Source: Fragilariopsis cylindrus CCMP1102 (lineage: Eukaryota > Bacillariophyta > Bacillariophyceae > Bacillariales > Bacillariaceae). From it: 64,000 nt of DNA. Under the pieces are notes generated by a model that searched no databases, was not told the origin of the DNA, and saw only the letters and a program-made list of their open reading frames with translations. The position numbers were made by a program, and so were the translations under genes. The stretch lies in the NCBI GenBank assembly GCA_900095095.1, contig FMBT01000309.1:1-64000 (forward strand). Reading direction: 5' to 3'. Of this stretch, positions 44,420-55,236 are shown piece after piece (the stretch's first letter is position 1; each line of letters begins with the position of its first letter).

Positions 44420-46925
44420 ATGTCAAAAATAAGACATGGGATGGGACTGTTGAGTTATCGTCGCAACCACCTAAACAGAATTCGTTTCCGGTGTGAGGTG
44501 TTGTTACTACAATTAGTGGCGTTGGCCTCCCTTTTTTGGGTTCACGGTTTTATTTTCCCTTCCTATCAGCTCAACCATCATAAAAATTATGATACAAAAA
44601 ATAAGTCGTTCTTCTCACAACGAAGTCATCGGGGGTTTCTCTGACCAATCAAAGTAACGATGTTGGTGTTAAATTTAACCTATCAGTTAAAGAATCTGAA
44701 TTAGAACCAACGAAGCGACCACCACGAAAGAATTTTAAGGATTACTATCCTTCATTAAAAGAATTCTACAAGAAGCATGGCCATAGCAACGTGACCGTAG
44801 GAGATGACAAAGATCTTTTCAAATTTGTTTCATCACAAGAAAAAATTATCGACATCAAATTGAAAATTCATCTAATATGCCAACTAAGAGTAAGCTTTCA
44901 AAACGAAAACTCCAACGACTTTCAGATGAGAAGCTACAAGCATTGAAAGATATTAACTTTGTTTGGAAATTGCCTTCAACGAAAACGAAGTGGGACGAGT
45001 GCTATCCAAGATTGCAGAATTTTTATATTGAGCATGGTCATTGCAACGTAACACCAGAGGATGATGAAGATCTCCACAAATATGCAGCTTCTATACGGAG
45101 GAACTATCGTCCTCAATCTAATTCCAACAAACTCTCATCCTCGACGATTCATTTGAAATTAAAAAAGCGTGTACTACCCGAAGACAAACAACGCGCACTA
45201 GAAGATATAAACTTTTGGGGGGATATTCGAACACCTTCACGTACAGCCAGACCAGGATGGAAAACATGGGATGAGTACTTTCCTCTATTGAAAGAATTTT
45301 ACAACAAACGTGGTCATTCAGATGTATCAGCGAAGTATGACAAGGATCTTTATTTTTTCATCTCCTCTTTACGAAAGAATTATCGTACTCATGCTATTCA
45401 TACGGGTAATTCTACTTTGAAATTAAAAAAAGGTCAGCACAAGTTGCCCGACGATAAGCTTCAAGCCTTAAACGATATTGATTTTCCCTGGTACAAGTAT
45501 AGAAACAAAACGTTTATAAATCCACGGAAAAAATTTGCTACTATGAAACTTAGGAAAGCCTCTAATCTTATTCATCGCACAAAAGATACTACATCGAAAA
45601 AAATTGTGCGTAAACAATATCGTCTGTGGAACGAATATTTTCCTAAGTTGAAAGAATTTCACAACATACATGGTCATTGCAATATAACATCCAGTAATGA
45701 CAAAGATCTATATTTATGGATCAAATCCTTAAGAAATCGTCAAATTTCTGATGAGAAGCGACAAGATCTGAAATCATTCGGTATTTCGATCTTAAAACCT
45801 AGTGAGAAAAAAATATCGAAATGGACCTAACGAATAAAATGATCCCTAGACTCCGATCACATCAAGAACGCTTTGGTCGTGTATCTGTGGACAATAAAGA
45901 GGATCCTGAACTCAGCCAATGGACAAAATCTTTTACTAGGAAAAACAACAATGATTGACAAAATTGTGGGCCTTAATAGACTTTCCACCACAAGATGGTA
46001 ATTGGCGAAATGGATGCTGGGATGAAATGTATCAAATATTATCTGACCTTTGCAGCGGAAATAGTCATTATCGAGAAGATGGAGACGCGAATAAACTCGA
46101 CCATTTCGTTCGAGATCTACGACGGCAGTATAGACTACGGAAAGCTGGTACTGTATCCGTACTGACACAAGACCGCATCCAACATTTGGAGCAAATCGGT
46201 TTTGAGTGGGTCAAGACGCAAAAATATAGCATAAGTCACGAAATTCGTTGGAACGAAATGATTGAGAACCTATCAGCGTTTCGAGAGAAATATGGACACA
46301 CCGAGGTCCCGCAAGATACGATAATAACTCCAAAATGGGATATTGGGTCATGAACCAACGTTCCTTCTATCGGATGAATGAAATCGGCATTGACACTACT
46401 TTAACTAAAGAACGAATCGAACAGCTAGAAGAGTTGGATTTTACTTGGAATGTTTATGAGAAGCAGTGGTCGGTGATGTTCAAAAGATTGGTAGAATATC
46501 ATAAGAAACATGGTCATGTTATCTTTGAATCATCTGATTTTGTCAACGAGAAACTCAGACAATGGTTGAACGAACAGCGTTACTTCTACAGATGCAAGAT
46601 AAAGCGTTATCGCATAAGTCAAGAGCGAATCGATACCTTGGAATCTATCCCTGAGTTTCGGTGGAGTGGAAAACAAGCTAAAATTCCGACTAAAAATGAT
46701 TGGAATCAGTTGCTAGGTGCCATTAGTGATCGTGGAATTAGACCGGAAGTTCAGGCCAAACAGCATTGGTTCGACGGCGTTAACCCCTTTGAAGAAGAAG
46801 TCAAGAGCGTTTATTCAGACGACGAACTACTTGACCTATGGAACGAGGAAAATGATCAAGATGACGAAGATGATGGAGACAATTACGTGGATGATGAAGA
46901 CAGTAGGCTGTTCCTTCGGGCATAA
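44420..46925 (+). CDS. Helicase-associated (HA) repeat protein with signal peptide, frame broken
   Basis: About 835 residues after correction. The ATG at 44420 gives a hydrophobic signal (CEVLLLQLVALASLFWV) ending HGF-IFPSY, like a diatom secretory or plastid entry site. About eight HA repeats follow, each 60-75 residues with a W..(Y/F)(Y/F)P.L.EF helix, a (H/R)GH.(N/D)V turn and a second helix with L..W..(S)LR.NYR; examples are FYKKHGHSNVT, FYIEHGHCNVT, FYNKRGHSDVS, FHNIHGHCNIT, FREKYGHTEVP and YHKKHGHVIF. HA domains are small, probably DNA- or RNA-binding helical units found C-terminal to some bacterial helicases and in very many diatom proteins, mostly without a helicase. Frames change near 44633, 44838, 45826, 45954 and 46337, each equal to one missing base; repeat alignment resumes at once. 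The C-terminus is acidic. Pseudogene or sequence error cannot be separated here. Confidence 0.72.
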
Positions 46926-48285
46926 TAAGCATGACGTAAGGAACTACTATTTGAAGATAGACATGGGCTTGTTCCGATCGTCAGTCTGCGATCATAATAT
47001 AGATGACTTTCGCACCATCTCTACTAGCGAACTAAATTATGCTTTCTAATAAGAAATTAGAAATTCGCATAATTTGGGTCACTTTCCTGTTCTAGCTAAG
47101 ACGGGGAAAAGCGAGCCACATAACATGGATGGTATAAATTTGCCCAATATGACTCTCTATCATGAGAATTTAGCTCAATTATTTGTATTGTCAATATGAT
47201 CTTGGTCACTCTACAAAGTACATTGAACAAAGGATGTTTCCAGTTCATGTGCGACCAAACTCTCAATAGAAGTTGTTTAACAAAACGACGACTATTCTAT
47301 CTCCTTAATCATTTTTTTAACTGATTCTTTATAATAACCTATGGATAGATCTACCATGCAAAGATATTGTACCAGTAGATTAGTATGTAAATTGTGTTTT
47401 GATATTAATAATCGTGTTTATTGAAGAAGAGACTAATATAGTGACTATCAGATTAATCCAGCATGTGCATTCATGGAACTTTATTACAAAGATATGTTTT
47501 TTGTTCTTGAACCAAGTCTACAGTACCTCTTTGTAAATCTAAAGATGATTAATGTTGATATAAAATATGCATAATATATGGCCCAACCATCCAACCTAAT
47601 ATATAGAGCCTTTCAGTAAACATTTCTGTATTGCATTTTGAAAATGATGATCATGTGTGGATACTTTGTTAAGAAAGTATCTAAGTAGCAGAATGAAATT
47701 TAGTGGGACTGTGACTTCCCAGAGTAACTCAATGGTGGTAGCAGCCAGCAGCAGAAAATTAGTACAAGAATTACACATGGCAGATTTTGAGTGAATTCAA
47801 GTCCAATATTCTCTCTCAGAAACTATTTCTTTGTGTGCAGGTTTGGAAGTTCAAAATTATTGTAACACTAAATAAGTGATTGTCCCTGACTGGTTCCCAT
47901 CACTTTAAAATACGACCATTGTATTTACACATCAAAGGTACGAGTCCTATGACTATGCAAGGATGTGTTGAATTTATTAACCTATTAGAGTGAGTATTTG
48001 GAACCACAACTAGAGGAGAACACCTTCCAGTTACAGTACTCTCTGTTCTACTTGAATTACCACTATTTTGGGTCGCCTGGCTCAAATCACAGCCACTATC
48101 ATACGCCCTGTTTTCCTCACTCCCCTAGCGGAGGGTAAACCCCAAAAGCTGCCAGAGTATATACTAACACTAGTCTCCCATAGAAACTAGAATGACACCT
48201 CTAACCAATACAACTTAGAACGTAGTGTTAGACCTCAATGTGATCAGAAAAGCACCAATGTAGCAATAGCTCCATATATCATGCT
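46926..48285. other. gene-poor region, left part
   Basis: 1.36 kb of AT-rich sequence after the HA gene. Short open frames only, none with a recognisable family. No RNA gene seen. Confidence 0.45.
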
Positions 48286-48639
48286 TACTTCCTCCAGCGA
48301 GCGCAAAGTGCCGCGCGGGCTATCAGGTAAAAATTTATCGTGTTATGAACACGCTATCACTCAAAAAACTAAATAATGCCCAAAAAATAACTAGCAAATA
48401 CTAGTAAAACTATTCATCATTCAACTGTGTGTAACTCTATCAATAAACAATATCTTTCAAAATTTGAAGGTTCCATCTAGACTATTATTCTACACAGATT
48501 TCATATATCAACATCCAAAAGGTTAAATATTTCCTGCTGAAATTGGCAATCTGATAGACCAAATTAGCATGTGTGAAATGCACGTTAAAAATTTCCAACC
48601 GATAGCCCGCGCGACACTTTGCGCTCGCTGGAGGAAGTA
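48286..48639. mobile_element. Stowaway/Tc1-mariner-like MITE
   Basis: A 350-bp non-coding unit (48288-48637) with terminal inverted repeats of about 37 bp that match at all but one position at the ends. The left end starts CTTCCTCCAGCGAGCGCAAA and the right end is its complement; similarity decays inward over the next ~15 bp. A TA dinucleotide stands outside each end (48286-48287 and 48638-48639), the target duplication of Tc1/mariner elements. The start CTTCCTCC resembles plant Stowaway ends (CTCCCTCC). The interior is AT-rich and encodes no transposase, so it would move only with a transposase from elsewhere. Confidence 0.72.
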
Positions 48640-50784
48640 TATACTTGTATTTACTTGACTTGATTTGTACCATTATACCACCACAACTGAATGATTGTCA
48701 ACCTTGTACCTGAAATAAGTTTAGTAATAATATCAGAATAATGTGAGAGGAAGGACAGTAAAACAAGAGGCTTCCACCCAACAGCACAACGTTGTGTGGT
48801 GGTAGAGTTAGGTATTGTTTTGTATGACCAATACTTCCTTAGAAAGAAGCCAAATCAATGAAATGGAAAATTTCTTATTTGTTCTTCCATTCCGATGAAC
48901 AACTTTGTCATCTATTTGTGCTGGGGGATTCTCACCCGAAGTGACCTTTTTTTGGACTGAGCACAATGCGACAAGGGAAATTATCTTTTATATATGCATT
49001 ATCAAAATCATCATTCCATTGATATAACAATGGGGAATGTGGTTGGAACTTCACTAATATTGATCTTTTTAATCCAAACTTATCAGATGAGTCAAAGATA
49101 TCTGTAAGCTTAATAGGGAGAAACAGTTTCAGTGTAATTTTGTCATCTGGAGAAAATTCTGTGAGGTTGTATGGATTGGCAGGCAAATTTCAGATCGCCA
49201 TAAGAGGTGCATAATAATAAGAGAGGAGGACTGTGGATCAAAAGATAGAGTAATAGATAAAATTAATAGTACAGAAGTGTCTATCATAATCATTAGTTAA
49301 TGCGATAGTTTTTATTGTTACTGGTTCATTAAAAGAAGTCTCATTATCAAAGGGTATGTTTGGCATGTATTTTTGAAAAAATAAAAATCAATCATTGGTG
49401 TCTGTATCAAATTACCTCCCACTAAATAAAAACCAGCTGCACCATTAAGCCGCCAAGCAGACAATCATCACTACTATTCCCTCACATGTATTTGATACCG
49501 TTGATTTATCTTTAATTCAGTTTATTGATTGATCAATCCATTGGTTGTACACAAGTAGTGCTTGAAAGAAATCAATATGAATGGATCTAAGATTTTACTG
49601 TGTATGGAACTGCGCTTGATTTATTGTAAGTTTAGATACTCTAAAATCTAGTTTATTGATAACAAGCGGCTAAAAAATACCGGGAACAGTGAGCCTACGT
49701 TATAAAAAACAAAACTAAGTGACAGTGTGGTTCAATTCCCTGTAATGGTAGTCATTGGTTCAATATTTCAAACCACCTGTATACCACATAGTGCATAATG
49801 ATACAATGAAGTCTATGGTATGGTTGGTTTAGTAGATTTGCCAGCTCCACTTGGTGCCAAATTCATAGCAAAAATGGGCACTACACATGCTTCCTTGTGT
49901 TGCAAGGGTGCGCCATAATGAAAACTGTCCACTACTTATAATATTAATATTATTATTACTTGTACATACAGATCTGCACGGAACTCGTCTGGTCAGAGTA
50001 GAAGATATGTCCTCTAAGGATGATATCTAGTTTCCATTGATAATCCCAAGGATTAAAATACACGACAAACCTATTCTAAATCATCATTGGTAGAATCAAA
50101 CCAGAAGAATCAGGATTGAATTTAGAAAAAGATGGGAGGAGGCCTAGAAATATGCTGCAGCAGATCATTTCCGTGGATTTTTGTCATTGCTCATAAGTTT
50201 AAAACATGCTTATATATTCAGAAGTTAGTCTTTGAATGCTGTCCACCAGACCTGTATAGTGTTATAGAGAGATACTACTACTGCTTGGCTTGCTAGCGGA
50301 ATAGTGAACAAACATCCTTTCTCAACTAAAATTGGGGAAGGAAATCAGTATGTCAGATGTAATGTGTCCCCATTTCTTTCCATAAATCATAAATGGAAAG
50401 AATCTGTCCTTTTGGTACTTTCTGATGTCAGTGTGGACGAATTCATTACAACCTAACCAACCAATTAAACCCTATACATCTCATAGTGTTCAGCCCAAAT
50501 CTACAAATCTATCCATTATTAGAGTAGAGAAAATCCACATGGACGGTTGGCGGTCAGTAGGATTGGCGCGACAGCATTTTTTTCGTGTTATGAGCGCGGA
50601 AAATCGTCACCATGGCCATAAACTAATACTAGTACAATACCGTAGTAGCTGCATACGGCAGATCTACTAGCTTCTTGTACAATTGTATATTGTAGACTCT
50701 CTCGTTCATCGTCATTGTTGTACTCTCTCTCTCCTTCAGTCCTTTGCAACTACTTAGTAGACTAATAATTGTCGACGTATCATC
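48640..50784. other. gene-poor region, right part
   Basis: 2.1 kb upstream of SSRP1. The longest minus-strand open frame (48932-49186) has no family resemblance and could be a remnant. Nothing else is recognised apart from the SSRP1 promoter, which must be near its right end. Confidence 0.45.
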
Positions 50785-53717
50785 ATGGCACCTTCTGAAA
50801 GCGGAGCTACGACATGGAAACATATCGGCCTACACGGCCATTCGGTGGGAACATTCGCCACTACTGAAGGTGGTATTCAATGGAAGTCGGCACTATCGGG
50901 GACTGTTTCGACTAAGAACATTCCAAAAGGTAACATCGAGAAAGCGGGATGGACCGTCTTCGGTAAGAGTGGACATTTGCGCATCGGTGTGATCGTAAAG
51001 GAGGGTAAGAACGGACCCTCCGAGTTGCGGTTCGATGGCTTTCCAGTTGCTAGCTTCGACGACCTTAAGGATTTCTTTCAAGAAAATTATGACATCGAGG
51101 TGTCGAAACACAATATCAGTTCAGCAGGAACACAGTATGGGCAGTCAAAAATCTCAGGGAAGAAGTTATTATTTCAACATTGCGTTTTAGAGGATGCAGA
51201 TGAAGAGGGTGAAGTAAGTAGGCAATATAAAAATTCACCCCTTTGTTAGTCGTACCGATCGAGTTGAGGGAACTGCATTAATGGTTATTGCTATTGTATA
51301 CATTTTTTTCGTAACTAAATTTTATAATTTTTTTATTTCATTTCATTGAAACTAAAATAATAACACAGGAATTTGAGGTCCGAACGGGGGATGAAATGAT
51401 GTCGCTTGATCTTGGGGAAGTTTCGCAATGTGTACTGCCAGGAAATAATCGAAATGAGGTCGAATTACAATTTCCAGAATCTGATGCAATAGAAGCAAAT
51501 AACGATCAATTAGTGAGTGTTCGTTTATACATTCCACCAGACCCCGAAGTAGATCCTTCAGATAAAACAGCCAAGACTTCCGCTGAGTTACTTCAACATC
51601 GGATAATGCAGATGGCGAATATTCGAAAGACAACCGGAGATGTCATAGTTGAGTTTGATTTGGAAAAGGGAAGCTTTCTTACTCCGCGTGGTCGATACTC
51701 TATTGAATTGTGTACGTATATTTACATATCTACCGTAACTTAAGTGGTCCGTGTGTAGTCTCTGAGCTTATCATTTGACTTCTCTTAACATTCCTCACTT
51801 TGATATTCGCACCGTGTCCTTTCATTATCCTCACCCGTTTGTGTTATTCCGCTCGAATTAATTTATATACATTTAATCATCCAACAACAATAGATGAGCG
51901 CTTCTTTCGAATGCGTGGTCAAAAGTACGATTACAAAATCAAATACGACGATATTTCTAGATTGTTTCTTCTCCCGAAACCAGATGACGTCCACATGGCC
52001 TTTGTCATCGCATTAGACAAACCGATTCGTCAGGGTCAGCAACGTTACCAATATCTGGTCCTCCAAACCAACAAGGATCCTGACGAAGTGAGAGTCAATC
52101 TTGACGAAGATACGTTGAAGAAAGAATACGGAGATGATTTGCAACCAATCATGAGAGGGTCTCTCTCCAACCTAGTTGCTAAAACCTTCAAGGTAATAGC
52201 AAAGAAAAAAGTCTTCATTCCTGGAAAATTTTCCAATGCCAACCAACAACCATGTGTCAAGTGCGCACTTCGGGCCAACGAGGGGTTGCTCTATCCGTTA
52301 GAAAAGCAATTTATCTTTATTCACAAACCTCCCGTGTTGATTCGTTTCAATGAAGTCGAAAGTGTTGAGTTTCAACGATATGCAGGAGGTCAAGGTTCGA
52401 CTCGTAACTTTGATTTGTGTGTTACTTTGAAGGCCAGTGCTGCCAGTATTAGTAATCAACAGGAATATGTCTTTTCTGGTATCGACCGATCCGACTATAC
52501 CGGTCTATACAACTTTCTTTCAACCAAAAGTATCCGTATCAAGAACTTGCAAGAAATTAGCGGAGCAGTGGAACAAGTTGCACCTGTGTACAACGAAGAT
52601 GAGATTTATGGTGGACCAGCTGACGATATGGAAGAAGAATCTGAAGATGAAGACTATGACGAAAAGGCAGCAGCCGATGACGCCGATCAGATCAGTGACG
52701 ATAGTGACATGTCTGATGTTGACGATGATGACTTTGGCTCTGAAATTGACGATGAGATTGATTCGGATTTGGAAGCAGCTGGAGGCGGTGAATCTAAAAA
52801 GAAGAAGAAGAAAAAGAAGAAGTCTAAAGATGACGACGATGACGACGACGATATTATAGATGATTCCGACCTTGTAGATGATTCGCCAAAGAAGAAGAAA
52901 CGTAAGAAGAAAGTAGCCGACATTCCAAGTCCAACCATTAGTAAGAAGAAGGCGAAGAAGGACCCAAATAAACCGAAACAAGCACTGAGTGCATACATGG
53001 TTTACAGCAACCTGAATCGAGAACGTGTTAAGAAGGAAAATCCGAGTGCGAAATTTGGTGATATGGCGAAACTCATCGCTGCTGACTACAAAAAGCTAAG
53101 TGGAGACGAGCTTGCCGATGTGGAAAAGAGGGTAAGACAAACTATTTTATTAAGAAATGGGACGATTTTCTTGCACAAAAGAAGAATATTACTCGAGGCT
53201 GCACTAGTATGAATAATGTGTAGTCAACATAAATAAGTACCTAACCCCATTTTTTCTTTCTTTCTATTTTCTCCTTCTGTAATTCACTCAGGTGATTAAG
53301 GAGAAAGAACGATATGCTAGGGAAATGAAAGACTACATACCTTCAGCTGGATTCGGCGAGGATGGAGTTGAGAAGGGTGCTACTAGTGGGAAAAAGACAA
53401 AGAAGAAAAAGGATCCGAATGCTCCTAAGCGAGCGATGACAGCCTTTATGTTTTACGGTATGGCGATGCGTCCAATTATTAAAAAGGATCAACCAGAAAT
53501 CAAGTTTAGTGAAATGGGTAAACTTATTGGGGAGAAATGGCGAGCGATTACTCCAGAAGAAAAGGAAAAGTATGATGCTCAGGCCGGTAAAGATAAAGAA
53601 CGTGCCACCAGGGAAATGACAGCGTATAAGTCGAAAACGAAATCCGAAGAAGACGACAAAGACGTCGACAGTGATGGAATGGACGATGACGATGATGACA
53701 GTGACGACGATGAGTAA
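50785..53717 (+). CDS. SSRP1: FACT complex subunit SSRP1 with two HMG boxes
   Basis: Histone chaperone subunit that, with SPT16, loosens and reassembles H2A/H2B during transcription and replication; nuclear. Exons 50785-51213, 51369-51711, 51894-53131 and 53292-53717 give 811 residues in frame. N-terminal POB3-type domain (GIQWKSALSG, GWTVFGKSGHLRIGV), middle double-PH domain (GRYSIELYERFFRMRGQKYDYKI is split at intron 2; then VIALDKPIRQGQQRY and LIRFNEVESVEFQRYAGG), a long acidic stretch (about 525-630), a Lys-rich block, HMG box 1 (PNKPKQALSAYMVYSNLNRE) and HMG box 2 (PNAPKRAMTAFMFYGMAM), ending in an acidic tail. Animal and plant SSRP1 carry one HMG box, so the second is a notable feature. 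The 4-base GAA-GTAAGT donor of exon 1 is clean. Confidence 0.93.
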
Positions 53718-53852
53718 AGTGCTATTTAATTTGTATTAGGTACATTCTATAGAAATAATATACACAAATACGAATACCTAATTAAAAAAAATTATTTATA
53801 ATGTTCTCCCTCTAAAAAAAATTATAATTATATAATTATTTGTATTTCCTCT

Positions 53853-54646
53853 TTATTCTTTCAGTAGAATAAATGTCGTTCCTTTATTCCCTCTTGAAAT
53901 TCTTACTTTGTCACTAAGATATGTAATATCAATCCATCCTTTGACAGCATCACGAAGGAACGGCAGTCTGAATGGAACGGGGTATGGTATTGAAAAATCA
54001 TTACCAAATTCAAATTTACCTTCATCGAAAACAAAATCAATCCTAGAATCTGGTCGACGATCATCTACAGTCGCATCATCACCAATTTTGGAAATTCCTA
54101 ATATATTCAATCCTAAAATATTCCCATCACCCTTCCGTTCTGTTAATTCATCTAATGGATAAGCTGACGTCGATGCAAGTGCATCTACTTTCAATTCAAA
54201 TTTTTCATTAAACTTAACAACCTGACTGACAATTAATTGTTGTTTACTTTGATCGACGACTATATCCTGATAGATTGGAAATGCACTAGAATCGACAGCC
54301 TTACGTTGAATAGGACTAGCAGTATTAGCATTATCAGTATGTAATAACCTCCATCGGCCATAAATTGAGGAACTAATAGCTGGTTGTGATATACTATCAG
54401 ATGTTCTTCCTTCAATTCTTGAATCCGTTTATTATACGATAATCGATTTATTTCTTCATTACCTCCTGATTTTTCGGTTATCGTTTGTATTAATTCGTTC
54501 TCTAAACTTTTCGATGATGATGATGACGATGACGACAACGACGCTGCTAGGCCTTGAAATTTCTTTGGGATAAGATTTTGTAATCCGTCGACAGACGATA
54601 CATTAAGTACCACCAGTACCACCAACAATTTCAACAAAGGACACAT
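53853..54646 (-). CDS. PAP/fibrillin plastid lipid-associated protein
   Basis: Fibrillins coat plastoglobules and thylakoids and bind hydrophobic molecules. About 264 residues after one correction. A signal peptide (LLKLLVVLVVLNVSSVDG) leads the chain; FQGLAASLS and a Ser run could be the transit peptide. The helix ENELIQTITEKSGGNEEINR is followed by the family core IYGRWRLLHTDN, AFPIYQDIVVDQ, VKFNEKFELKVDAL and the C-terminal signature DKVRISRGNKGTTFIL with the invariant RGN.GT. The first ~75 codons and the core are in different frames, joined by one base missing near 54410-54416. It lies head to head with the plastid IF-2 gene, 590 bp apart. Confidence 0.85.
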
Positions 54647-55236
54647 AATTATTGAGTTGTTGTTATTAATTTGTTATTATTATTATTACCACTATTTTTA
54701 TTATTATTCTTACTGTACCACTGCGTGAAATAGTTCTGTGTTTGTGTGTAGTTCATTGTCGATACACCACTCAATGCATTTATCTTCACAAATTCTTCTT
54801 TAAATTTTAAATTGTATTTTACGTCGTGAGTCAACTTTCTCATTCGTGGGCACCTGCACTGTCTGTCAGTGCGTCAGAGCCCGTGCGCTGAGTAATCCAT
54901 CGCAGCTCCACACGTCGTGCAATCATCAAACATCAATAACATAACAGCTCTATCGTAAAAAACGCAATCTGCGCTCCTATTGAACACATCATGTGCCATC
55001 ACAAAGTAAATTCTACCAGTAAAAGTAATTCTACAAAGAGACAATAAAAGAAAAAAGAAAGAGGGTGTCTTGACTATTCAGCACCAGATCCGACCTAACG
55101 CGACAAAAATCGACGGTTGTTTCCAGAAAGATCAATCGAAGAAAAATCGAAAAGAATAAGTTACAGTCAGATCTTTGGATTTTGTACTTTGACAGAAAAA
55201 AGAAGATAAGAAAGAGACAGACAGAAAAATAAAAAA
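54647..55236. promoter_or_regulatory. divergent promoter region, PAP/fibrillin and plastid IF-2
   Basis: 590 bp between two head-to-head plastid genes, hence both promoters and 5' UTRs. A purine-rich tract (about 55030-55235) precedes the IF-2 start. No defined element could be named. Confidence 0.4.

Noticed and set aside
48485-48673. Minus-strand open frame over the MITE
   Set aside because: It reads through the inverted repeat and has no protein-like features.
49690-49765. tRNA candidate from a B-box-like GGTTCAATTCC
   Set aside because: No A box at the right spacing, and the T-stem and acceptor stem do not pair.
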